Below, piece after piece: positions 27,457 through 34,922 of a DNA stretch of 64,000 nucleotides. The DNA is from an uncultured Lachnospiraceae bacterium (GTDB lineage: Bacteria > Bacillota > Clostridia > Lachnospirales > Lachnospiraceae): the NCBI GenBank assembly GCA_910586725.1, contig CAJUJL010000010.1, positions 7,524-71,523 on the forward strand, given 5' to 3'. Made by a program: the position numbers and the translations under genes. Numbering within the stretch: the first letter of the stretch is position 1; every line of letters begins with the position of its first letter. The notes below the pieces were generated by a model. It did no database searches. It was not told where the DNA came from and was given only the letters and a program-made list of their open reading frames with translations.

Positions 27457-28265
27457 GAAAAATGATCAAACACGAATTGCAAGAAACCGGCAAAATACTA
27501 ATTCCCCTGAATCTGATTGTTCTGGGTATTATGCTGCTTAACGCTGTTTTTCTGGGACTTGATCTGTTCCAGAAGGGCTACCTGAAAATGATTCCGACTT
27601 TTTCCCTGATGCTTTATGTTTTGGGACTGTTCGCTTTATTTGTGCTGACCGCAGTATATCTTACCATGCGGTTTTATAAAACAATGTATTCCAATCAGGG
27701 ATATTTGACGCATACCCTGCCGTTATCCACAACAGCGATTTTGAATACCAAGATTCTGACGGCTGTTTTATGGCTCGTAATCGCATTTGCGGCCACGATA
27801 GGTTCCATCCTCTTTATGGTAAAAATTGCCATGGGAAGCAGTTGGGATCCGAATACGTTCCCTCTTTTGAAGGAATCTATTTCCCGGGATTTAGGCATTG
27901 GCTTCGGAACATTTTTGAGCATCCTGATCGTAATGATCATCTGCTTCATTTTCAGCATGACGCTGATGGTTTTCGCAAGTCTTTCCGTCGGACAGCTGTT
28001 CCATCAAAATAAGATCCCCGCATCGATTGGCGCATACGTCGTTTTTTACATGATACAACAGATTATTTCAGTGATCTTTCTTGTCATATTAGCCGTTGCC
28101 AATGCTTCCACAATTGAGGAACTGCAAACCGGAACCGTAAATCTGCCTATGGGCTCTTTCTTCCAAACGATATTTGCTTTCCTCATCGTACAATGTGTGG
28201 CGCTTTCCATTGCTTATTATATCATCAGTCTTTATATTTCAAACCGGAAACTAAATCTGGAATAA
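27450..28265 (+). CDS. ABC-2 permease of the YtrA-type operon
   Basis: 271 residues, about six hydrophobic segments, no catalytic motifs. It pairs with the ATPase at 26758-27456 (overlapping start, RBS GGGAGG within the ATPase gene). Probably a cell-envelope stress or peptide export system; the substrate is unknown. Followed by a strong terminator. Confidence 0.85.
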   Translation: MLGKMIKHELQETGKILIPLNLIVLGIMLLNAVFLGLDLFQKGYLKMIPTFSLMLYVLGLFALFVLTAVYLTMRFYKTMYSNQGYLTHTLPLSTTAILNTKILTAVLWLVIAFAATIGSILFMVKIAMGSSWDPNTFPLLKESISRDLGIGFGTFLSILIVMIICFIFSMTLMVFASLSVGQLFHQNKIPASIGAYVVFYMIQQIISVIFLVILAVANASTIEELQTGTVNLPMGSFFQTIFAFLIVQCVALSIAYYIISLYISNRKLNLE

Positions 28266-28283
28266 CGTTTTCCAAAAGGCAGC

Positions 28284-28331
28284 AAAAACTCCCATCCCGC
28301 GTCAGAAACGCTTCGGATGGGAGTTTTATTT
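28284..28331. terminator. Bidirectional terminator between the ABC operon and nfnB
   Basis: A 13-bp perfect stem, AAAACTCCCATCC / GGATGGGAGTTTT, with a 17-base loop, and A/T runs on both sides. Confidence 0.88.
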
Positions 28332-28340
28332 TACATGAAA

Positions 28341-29729
28341 TTATTGTTTATTTGACAAATATTCGTGAATGCCCTTTGCTGCCGCTTTGCCGGCGCCCAT
28401 GGCAAGAATTACGGTCGCTGCGCCTGTAACGGCATCGCCGCCGGCAAATACGCCCGGCTTTGAGGTCGCCCCGTTCTCTTCCTCTGCCACAATACATTTT
28501 CTGCGGTTAATCTCAAGTCCTTCCGTTGTAGAAGAAATCAATGGATTCGGAGAAGTTCCCAGAGACATGATAACCGTATCCAGCTCAATTTCAAATTCAG
28601 AATCTTTGATTTCCACCGGAGATCTTCTTCCGGATTCATCCGGCTCACCCAGCTCCATTTTGATACAGGTCATTCCCTTGACCCAGCCGTTTTCATCCAC
28701 TAAGATTTCTCTTGGATTTGTCAGAAGATTGAAAATAATTCCCTCTTCTTTTGCATGATGCACTTCCTCTACTCTGGCAGGAAGTTCCGCTTCGCTTCTG
28801 CGGTATACGATATGTACCTCAGCGCCCAATCGCAGCGCCGTCCTCGCGGCGTCCATCGCCACATTCCCGCCTCCGACAACGGCCACTTTCTTTCCTTTCA
28901 TAATCGGCGTGTCGTATTCTTCCCGGAATGCTTTCATCAAATTGTTTCTGGTCAAAAATTCGTTGGCGGAAAAAACGCCGTTCGCCTGTTCACCCGGAAT
29001 TCCCATAAATCTGGGAAGTCCCGCGCCGGAACCAATAAATACCGCCTCAAATCCTTCCTCATCCATCAGCTCATCGATCGTCGTAGCCTTGCCAATTACG
29101 ACGTTCGTTTCAATTTTAACGCCTAAGGCTTTTACGTTTTCTACTTCTTTCGCCACAACTTCCTGTTTGGGAAGACGAAATTCAGGTATTCCATAAATCA
29201 AAACGCCGCCCGGCTCATGCAATGCTTCGAAAATTGTCACATCATATCCCATTCTCGCAAGGTCTCCCGCACAGGTAAGCCCCGCCGGTCCGGAACCGAT
29301 AACCGCCACCTTGCGGCCGTTCTTCGCCCGATCCGATTTGGGCACAATGCCCTTCTCCCTTGCCCAGTCAGCCGTAAACCGCTCCAATTTACCAATCGAA
29401 ACCGGCTCTCCTTTAAAACCACGAATGCATTTGCCTTCGCATTGGCTCTCCTGTGGGCAAACCCTTCCGCAGACTGCCGGAAGCGCCGACGACTCGCTTA
29501 AGATTTCATATGCTTTTTCAAAATCCTGATTCTTAATCTCTGATATAAATCCGGGAATATCAATGGATACCGGACATCCCTTGACACACTGGGCATTTTT
29601 ACAATTCAGGCATCTTTCCGATTCTTCTACCGCTTCCTGTTCATTGTATCCCAGGCAAACTTCTTCAAAATTCTTTGCACGAACCTGTGCTTCTTGCTCT
29701 CTTACCGGTACTTTCTTTAAAACATCCAT
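28341..29729 (-). CDS. nfnB: NfnB-like large subunit of NADH-dependent ferredoxin:NADP+ oxidoreductase
   Basis: 462 residues, GltD-like. N-terminal cysteine clusters (CLNCKNAQCVKGCP and CGRVCPQESQCEGKC) bind two [4Fe-4S] centres. A first dinucleotide fold follows (VIGSGPAGLTCAGDLA, FAD) and a second (VVGGGNVAMDAARTALRLG, NADPH). GltD itself would pair with a large glutamate synthase subunit, which is absent; a PyrK-like partner lies directly upstream instead, the NfnAB arrangement. NfnAB bifurcates electrons from NADPH to ferredoxin and NAD+. SudA/sulfide-dehydrogenase naming is the alternative for the same family. Confidence 0.88.
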   Translation of the reverse strand: MDVLKKVPVREQEAQVRAKNFEEVCLGYNEQEAVEESERCLNCKNAQCVKGCPVSIDIPGFISEIKNQDFEKAYEILSESSALPAVCGRVCPQESQCEGKCIRGFKGEPVSIGKLERFTADWAREKGIVPKSDRAKNGRKVAVIGSGPAGLTCAGDLARMGYDVTIFEALHEPGGVLIYGIPEFRLPKQEVVAKEVENVKALGVKIETNVVIGKATTIDELMDEEGFEAVFIGSGAGLPRFMGIPGEQANGVFSANEFLTRNNLMKAFREEYDTPIMKGKKVAVVGGGNVAMDAARTALRLGAEVHIVYRRSEAELPARVEEVHHAKEEGIIFNLLTNPREILVDENGWVKGMTCIKMELGEPDESGRRSPVEIKDSEFEIELDTVIMSLGTSPNPLISSTTEGLEINRRKCIVAEEENGATSKPGVFAGGDAVTGAATVILAMGAGKAAAKGIHEYLSNKQ

Positions 29730-30616
29730 TATTTATCACCTCCGCAATGTCCGCATCCGCCATGGTGTGTATCGCCTTCCTGAAGCTTTAACATCGCCCT
29801 TCCTTCATCTGTTTTATAAAGCTGCTGACGTTTCATTGCCTGATCAAAATCTACCAGATGTCCGTCAAATTCCGGTCCGTCCACACAGGCAAACTTCACT
29901 TCATCGCCCACGGTCAGTCTGCATGCGCCGCACATGCCGGTTCCGTCTACCATAATCGGATTCATCGATACGATTGTCGGAATTCCCAGTTCCCTGGTCA
30001 AAAGACAAACGAATTTCATCATGATCATCGGTCCGATTGCAACACAGTGGTTGTAGACGCGTCCCTCATCCACAAGCGCCTGAAGCTGGTTCGTTCCCAT
30101 ACCGTGAAATCCGTAACTTCCATCGTCCGTGGTCACATAAAGATTCGTCGCCACCTTTTCCATTTTCTCTACAAAAAACAACAGATCCTTTGTTCTGGAT
30201 CCCATAATTACATCACAATCCACTCCATGTTCATGAAGCCATTTCACCTGAGGATATACCGGAGCCGTTCCAACGCCTCCCGCAATAAATACAATTTTCT
30301 TTTTCTTGAGCTCTTCCGTATCCATATCAACAAGCTCCGATGCACAGCCCAGCGGCCCCACAAAATCCTGGAATGCATCTCCCACGTTCATATACTGCAT
30401 ACGCTCTGTTGACGCGCCCACAGTCTGAAAAACAATTGTGATCGTTCCTTCTTCCCTGTCATAATCACAGATTGTAAGCGGAATACGCTCTCCTTCTTCA
30501 TCCATTTTTACAATTACAAACTGACCCGGCTCACAGGTCTTAGCCACTCTTGGCGCCTTGACATCCATCAGAAAAATCTTGTCTGCCAGTTTTTCTTTTT
30601 TTACGATTGGATACAT
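29729..30616 (-). CDS. nfnA: NfnA-like small subunit (FAD/[2Fe-2S], PyrK-like)
   Basis: 295 residues. Ferredoxin-reductase fold with FAD motif RIPLTICDYD and NAD-binding FIAGGVGTAPVYPQ, and the C-terminal [2Fe-2S] site CGACRLTVG...FACVDGPEF. An extra tail, HHGGCGHCGG, might bind metal. The ATG at 30616 follows AGGAGG; two upstream in-frame starts lack one. Its TAA shares one base with the nfnB ATG. The operon has a promoter and a palindrome at the start site (30650-30708). Confidence 0.9.
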   Translation of the reverse strand: MYPIVKKEKLADKIFLMDVKAPRVAKTCEPGQFVIVKMDEEGERIPLTICDYDREEGTITIVFQTVGASTERMQYMNVGDAFQDFVGPLGCASELVDMDTEELKKKKIVFIAGGVGTAPVYPQVKWLHEHGVDCDVIMGSRTKDLLFFVEKMEKVATNLYVTTDDGSYGFHGMGTNQLQALVDEGRVYNHCVAIGPMIMMKFVCLLTRELGIPTIVSMNPIMVDGTGMCGACRLTVGDEVKFACVDGPEFDGHLVDFDQAMKRQQLYKTDEGRAMLKLQEGDTHHGGCGHCGGDK

Positions 30617-30649
30617 CCTTATCCTCCTCAACTTATCTTCCCTTACATA

Positions 30650-30679
30650 GTATAAGACGGTAAATCTACCGTCTTATAC
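30650..30679. promoter_or_regulatory. Perfect palindrome at the predicted nfnAB transcription start
   Basis: Two 13-base arms (GTATAAGACGGTA / TACCGTCTTATAC) around a 4-base centre, lying directly downstream of the -10 box. No U-tract follows, so it is not a terminator. The position fits a repressor operator or a 5' UTR stem-loop. The motif is not the Rex consensus. Confidence 0.6.
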
Positions 30680-30708
30680 ATCATACTAGATTCTGTTCAA
30701 AAATTCAA
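30680..30708 (-). promoter_or_regulatory. Promoter of nfnAB
   Basis: Minus strand: TTGAAT (30703-30708), 17-bp spacer, TATGAT (30680-30685). The predicted start falls inside the palindrome at 30650-30679. Confidence 0.6.
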
Positions 30709-30768
30709 TCATTTGTTGTGAATTCCAGGATCTGTGACTTTCAGGCATCTGCAAAATCTCCCATCTGT

Positions 30769-32403
30769 TTAATCCATGGAATCCGTATACAATGCAAATT
30801 CATATCCGGCTTCTCTTGCCTTATCAATAAACTGACCCAAAACATTTGTATTGGTCCAGGATTCCGCATGCAGCAGATAAATCGCGCCCGGATGCAGTTT
30901 GTCAATCATCTTCTGCAGCGATTCTGCTTCATCGGGCTGATTGTTCACATCGTAATCCAGATATGCAAAACTCCAGAACACGCTGCGGTAACCGCAGTTA
31001 TTTAAGACTGCAAGCGACTGTTCGCTGAATTTTCCTGCCGGGAAACGGAACAAAAACATATCATAGTCATAATTCTCTTTGATGTAATCATGCAGTCCCA
31101 TAACTTCCTGGGTCTGCTCCTCAATCGTCTGACTGGGCAGTCCTTTCGCCGGATGCGTTACGGAGTGATTGCCCAGAATGTGCCCGTCCGCAATGATCTG
31201 CCGCACCAGATCCGGATCCTTTTCGGCATAAGGCTTCGTGACAAAGAATACCGCTTTTACATTTTTCTCTTTTAATGTGGCTAAGATGGAAGGCGTACAG
31301 CCATATTCATATCCTTCATCCAATGTAAGGTAAATCTTCTTTTCCGTATTCGGAATAATAAAATCGGCCGTATAATTTTTGAATTTCTCCTGGTAGCTAA
31401 GACATCCCGTCGGACGGTTATATTCATCCGCGTCGCCTCCCTGCCCCCAGTCCAGAGTCTCTCCGTTTAACGCGCTTACATTGTCAATTTTCGGAAAATC
31501 CAGACGCATGCCGTGCGAGAGATCCTGCCCGGTATTTCCATCCTCTCCCGTATCTCCTTCTGGCTCGTCCTTTAAGTTGTCCGTATCTCCCAGTTCATTG
31601 TACGTATTCTGAACCGCCAGCGTAATCGCCTTGGCATATTTTTCAAGACTTTCGTCAAACAACCGATTGTCTTCCGCGTTGTTGATAAATCCAAGCTCAA
31701 TCAAACATGCCGGCATCGTCGTATTGCCAATCACGTAATAATCCGAACCTTCTCCGGTTTCGGTTCCCGTTTTGATGCCGCGGTCTCTCTGCGATCCGGC
31801 TCCAATAATCCCATCGTGGACATTATTTGTAAGCGTATTGGTCGCCTTTCCGGCGTTTGCAGTCATCCACGTTTCGATTCCGTATCCGTCGCCTTTATTC
31901 CTGTGAAGTGAAATAAAATAATCCGCTCCGGAAGCGTTTGCAATGGCAACTCTGTCTTTTAAATATACTTTATTGTCGTTGTCTTCCCGTGTCATCACAA
32001 CTTTTATTCCGGCAGCTTCCATCTCTGCTTTGGTGGCCAGCGCCAATTTCCAGACGTCGTCCGATTCTTTTCTTCCTTCATAGTCGCAGCCAGGATCCAG
32101 TCCGCCGTGCCCCGGATCCAGACAAACCATAAGAAACGGCTCATCTTCCTCTTCTGTTTCTATCAGCGTCTCGCTTTCGGGTGAAGCTCCTTTGGGCGAT
32201 ACATCGTCAGAGCCATGAATCAATCTGTCTACAATTTTCCCATCGTTTAATTTTTTATCTAAAAAACGAAACAGTAAAACGGCCAGCAAAAGCAGTCCGA
32301 TACATAATGCCCATTTCAAAACCGCCTGAATAATAAATGCTTTGCTGTGCCGTCTTCTTTCTACAATTTCGCGTTTCCCGTCTCTTTCCCGTATATATTT
32401 CAT
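30769..32403 (-). CDS. Amidase_3 (CwlD-like) fused to PdaA-like polysaccharide deacetylase
   Basis: 544 residues. Membrane anchor at about 23-48. An N-acetylmuramoyl-L-alanine amidase domain spans about 90-275, with zinc ligands in LDPGHGG, E113, SLHRN and CLIELGF. After an acidic linker comes a polysaccharide deacetylase domain (about 345-540) with LTLDEGYEYG, GNHSVTH and RFPAGKF. In spore formers CwlD strips the stem peptide from muramic acid, and PdaA then deacetylates and cyclises it to the cortex muramic-delta-lactam; here both activities sit in one chain. The second motif-1 acid is Glu (DEG), where PdaA usually has DNG. Promoter at 32452-32480. Confidence 0.9.
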   Translation of the reverse strand: MKYIRERDGKREIVERRRHSKAFIIQAVLKWALCIGLLLLAVLLFRFLDKKLNDGKIVDRLIHGSDDVSPKGASPESETLIETEEEDEPFLMVCLDPGHGGLDPGCDYEGRKESDDVWKLALATKAEMEAAGIKVVMTREDNDNKVYLKDRVAIANASGADYFISLHRNKGDGYGIETWMTANAGKATNTLTNNVHDGIIGAGSQRDRGIKTGTETGEGSDYYVIGNTTMPACLIELGFINNAEDNRLFDESLEKYAKAITLAVQNTYNELGDTDNLKDEPEGDTGEDGNTGQDLSHGMRLDFPKIDNVSALNGETLDWGQGGDADEYNRPTGCLSYQEKFKNYTADFIIPNTEKKIYLTLDEGYEYGCTPSILATLKEKNVKAVFFVTKPYAEKDPDLVRQIIADGHILGNHSVTHPAKGLPSQTIEEQTQEVMGLHDYIKENYDYDMFLFRFPAGKFSEQSLAVLNNCGYRSVFWSFAYLDYDVNNQPDEAESLQKMIDKLHPGAIYLLHAESWTNTNVLGQFIDKAREAGYEFALYTDSMD

Positions 32404-32451
32404 TTTTACCTCTTTCTTACTGTCTTCCTCTCACAACTAAGCTGCTTTTCC

Positions 32452-32480
32452 AGTATACCATACTCCATATAAAAAGTCAG
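32452..32480 (-). promoter_or_regulatory. Promoter of the amidase-deacetylase fusion gene
   Basis: Minus strand: CTGACT (32475-32480), 17-bp spacer, TATACT (32452-32457) with an extended -10 TG dinucleotide. Confidence 0.5.
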
Positions 32481-32560
32481 TGTCCGATTTTAAAATAATT
32501 TATTAAGAAAGTCGTAAGAAATTATTACAAGGTTTACTTTCCAATCAGCCTTGAATGAAA

Positions 32561-33502
32561 TTATGAAAAATATACCAGCTCATCTTCCGGCTTTTCCGCG
32601 GGTTCTACGCTGACCGGATATAAAACCGGTCCCTTTCCCTTGTATTCCATGGCAAATTCCACACGAATTTCCGCCACAATATGAATCCAGGATTTGTGCA
32701 AAATACGTTTGGACTCCGGATATTTACATTTAAATCCTAAAAAGGCAATATCTTCTATACAGCATGTCATGGCAAACCGGCCCGGTACCATTACGCCTTT
32801 TTTCATTTTATCCGGATTGTATACAAGAGCCGTAAATTCTACTTTTTTTCCGTCATATTTTTTGTAATTTTCCTGCGCGTCCATATACCAGATCGCATAA
32901 TCCGCATCCGATATTTCAATAATTTCCTGATTCAAATCAAACGGCAGCTCTTCTTCTCTTTCATCAACCGTACCGTCTGTTCTCTCGTAAACAATCTGAG
33001 CGGGCCGGTTTACAGCTTTGACGGCGCGGCGGAATTTCCCTTTCGGCGTGTCGTCGTCGCATCGGTTAAAAATAACGACGTCCGCTTTAAAAAGCTGTTC
33101 CATAATCATCGGCCGCATATTACTTAAATACATATCAAACGTGCCCGCGTCCGCTGTCGCCAAAGACTGCACAATCAGCCAGCCGTCCGGAAGCTTCGCT
33201 TCCAGCAGCGTATCCATATGCCATGTACCGTTGTATTCAATAAACACCTGGTCCGGCATATACTGAAGGCTGCTGTTTTTTAACAGCGCTTCCGTAAAAT
33301 CCTCTTCTTTTTCTACCATCAGTATTTTTGTATTAATTTTGGCAAGCTCGTCCTCGTCGTATTCCACATCGCCGTCCTCGCAGACAATCAAAAGCGTTTT
33401 CGCTCCGTCGCCAAAATGATTTTCCAGCAAAGTCTGACGAATCAGCGTTGTTTTTCCGCTGTCCATAAACCCCGTAAATAAATATACTGGTATTTCTTCC
33501 AT
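32561..33502 (-). CDS. G3E (CobW-type) GTPase fused to YcgQ/DUF1980-like C-terminal domain
   Basis: 313 residues. The N-terminal GTPase has P-loop GFMDSGKTT and NRCDDD in the NKxD position, but lacks the CxCC metal motif of CobW proteins. From about residue 220 the sequence changes to a domain resembling the YcgQ/TIGR03943 C-terminus (VEFTALVYNPD, GRFAMTCCIEDIAFLGF, ending in a short VYFS tail). YcgQ and its permease partner YcgR often sit beside CobW GTPases under zinc control, so this looks like a fusion of two parts of that system. It follows the His-rich G3E protein by 18 bases in one operon. Role in metal (zinc) handling is inferred. Confidence 0.8.
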   Translation of the reverse strand: MEEIPVYLFTGFMDSGKTTLIRQTLLENHFGDGAKTLLIVCEDGDVEYDEDELAKINTKILMVEKEEDFTEALLKNSSLQYMPDQVFIEYNGTWHMDTLLEAKLPDGWLIVQSLATADAGTFDMYLSNMRPMIMEQLFKADVVIFNRCDDDTPKGKFRRAVKAVNRPAQIVYERTDGTVDEREEELPFDLNQEIIEISDADYAIWYMDAQENYKKYDGKKVEFTALVYNPDKMKKGVMVPGRFAMTCCIEDIAFLGFKCKYPESKRILHKSWIHIVAEIRVEFAMEYKGKGPVLYPVSVEPAEKPEDELVYFS

Positions 33503-33520
33503 CTTTTTTTCGTCCTTTCC

Positions 33521-34768
33521 TTAAGCAATGCCAAACAATTCTTCCAGCAGATGTTCTTTTAAATCCGTGCCGATGACGCAAAGGCGCCCCGTATAATCCG
33601 GCTCGCCAACCCGAATCTCATATTCTCCCGGCGTCATGTCAAAATAAATCCAGCCGCCTTCTTCGTTTTCTACCATTCCTTTAGCCCTTAACACGACGCC
33701 GTATGCTTCCCCTTCGGACAGCTCTTTCATCGCCGTTTCAATTTCTGCTCTCGTAAACTTACGCGGCGTTTCTTTTCCCCAGCTCGTAAATATATCGTCC
33801 GCATGATGGTGTCCGTGTTCATGCGCGTGATGGTGATCCTGGCATCCGCAGGTGCAGTCCGCTCCGTGGGCGTGGCGTTCGCCGTGGCCATGATCTTCGT
33901 CGTGGCAGCAGTGTTCTCCATGTCCATGATCTTCGTCGTGGCCATGGTCTTCGTCATGGCAGCAGCGTTCCCCATGTCCATGGTGTTCGCCGTGACCATG
34001 GTCTTCGTCGTGACAGCAGTGTTCCCCGTGACCATGGTGTCCACCATGCCCATGGTCTTCGTCATGGCAGCAGTGTTCCCCGTGACCGTGATCTTCGCCG
34101 TGACCATGGCATTCCTCATGCCCATGTTCTTTGCTGTGAGCCTCCTCTGCAAGAACTTTCATTTCCAGAGAATCGCCTCCTTCCATTACTCTTAAAATGC
34201 GCTCTCCGGAAATCTCATCCCAGGGCGTGGTAATAACGGCGGCTTTCTGATTGATTTCCTGCATCTGCTTTACACATAATTCCAGCTGGGCAGACGTCAT
34301 GCCCTGGGTCCTGCTCAACACAATCGTAGTTGCAAACGCAATTTGATTGTTAAAAAACTCCCCAAACGCTTTCATCTGCTTGGACGCTTTTTTTGCATTT
34401 ACAACGGTTACCAGGGCATTCAGCTTTACATCCTGTTCGTTTTCAATATCTATGACCGACTTCATCACATCGGATAGTTTGCCAACGCCCGACGGTTCAA
34501 TAATAATCCGGTCCGGATGATAAGTCGAAATGACCTCATTTAAATTTTTTCCAAAATCGCCTACCAGAGAACAGCAGATGCAGCCGGAATTCATTTCGGT
34601 AATCTGTACGCCGGAATCTTTTAAAAATCCGCCGTCAATCCCCACTTCCCCGAATTCATTTTCAATCAGCGCTATTTTCTCGTCCTGATATGCTTCATCA
34701 ATCATTTTCTTAATCAATGTTGTCTTTCCTGCCCCTAAAAAGCCGGAAATAATGTCAATTTTTATCAT
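33521..34768 (-). CDS. G3E/CobW-type GTPase metallochaperone with histidine-rich insert
   Basis: 415 residues. P-loop SGFLGAGKTT (8-17), ENEFGEVGID, the metal motif CICC (63-66), and a SRTQ segment where NKxD is expected. Residues 211-323 form a low-complexity insert with about 40 histidines and four CC pairs, built from repeats of HGHGEHCCHDED. A CobW C-terminal domain follows. Such proteins deliver zinc or another metal to client enzymes; the insert probably stores or buffers metal. The ATG at 34768 follows AAGAAGG; the in-frame start at 34801 is rejected. A near-consensus promoter lies upstream and no clear Zur box was seen. Confidence 0.9.
   Translation of the reverse strand: MIKIDIISGFLGAGKTTLIKKMIDEAYQDEKIALIENEFGEVGIDGGFLKDSGVQITEMNSGCICCSLVGDFGKNLNEVISTYHPDRIIIEPSGVGKLSDVMKSVIDIENEQDVKLNALVTVVNAKKASKQMKAFGEFFNNQIAFATTIVLSRTQGMTSAQLELCVKQMQEINQKAAVITTPWDEISGERILRVMEGGDSLEMKVLAEEAHSKEHGHEECHGHGEDHGHGEHCCHDEDHGHGGHHGHGEHCCHDEDHGHGEHHGHGERCCHDEDHGHDEDHGHGEHCCHDEDHGHGERHAHGADCTCGCQDHHHAHEHGHHHADDIFTSWGKETPRKFTRAEIETAMKELSEGEAYGVVLRAKGMVENEEGGWIYFDMTPGEYEIRVGEPDYTGRLCVIGTDLKEHLLEELFGIA
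33800..34138 (-). repeat. Tandem repeat encoding the His/Cys-rich metal-binding insert
   Basis: Imperfect tandem copies of about 50-60 bp encode HGHGEHCCHDEDHGHG-type units inside the G3E GTPase. Such repeats expand and contract by slippage, so length is likely variable among strains. Confidence 0.8.
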
Positions 34769-34811
34769 TTCTATACCTTCTTTCCCTTCCATAAATTTCA
34801 TTTTTTAGAAA

Positions 34812-34840
34812 AATATAATCGCAAAATTTCTATTTGTCAA
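34812..34840 (-). promoter_or_regulatory. Promoter of the two G3E GTPase genes
   Basis: Minus strand: TTGACA (34835-34840), 17-bp spacer, TATATT (34812-34817). Confidence 0.7.
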
Positions 34841-34922
34841 GTACGCTTCTCGTTTGGCACGATCCGTTTGATTTTCTGTGTTTTATCTTGCACTCCCCTT
34901 CCGGCATTACTTTCATTCCCAT

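Noticed and set aside
33803..34195. A 130-codon plus-strand frame rich in Met and Val
   Set aside because: It is the antisense of the His-rich repeat; the composition follows directly from the complementary codons.
34800..34860. Possible Zur operator before the G3E genes
   Set aside because: No palindrome resembling a Fur/Zur box was found around the promoter.
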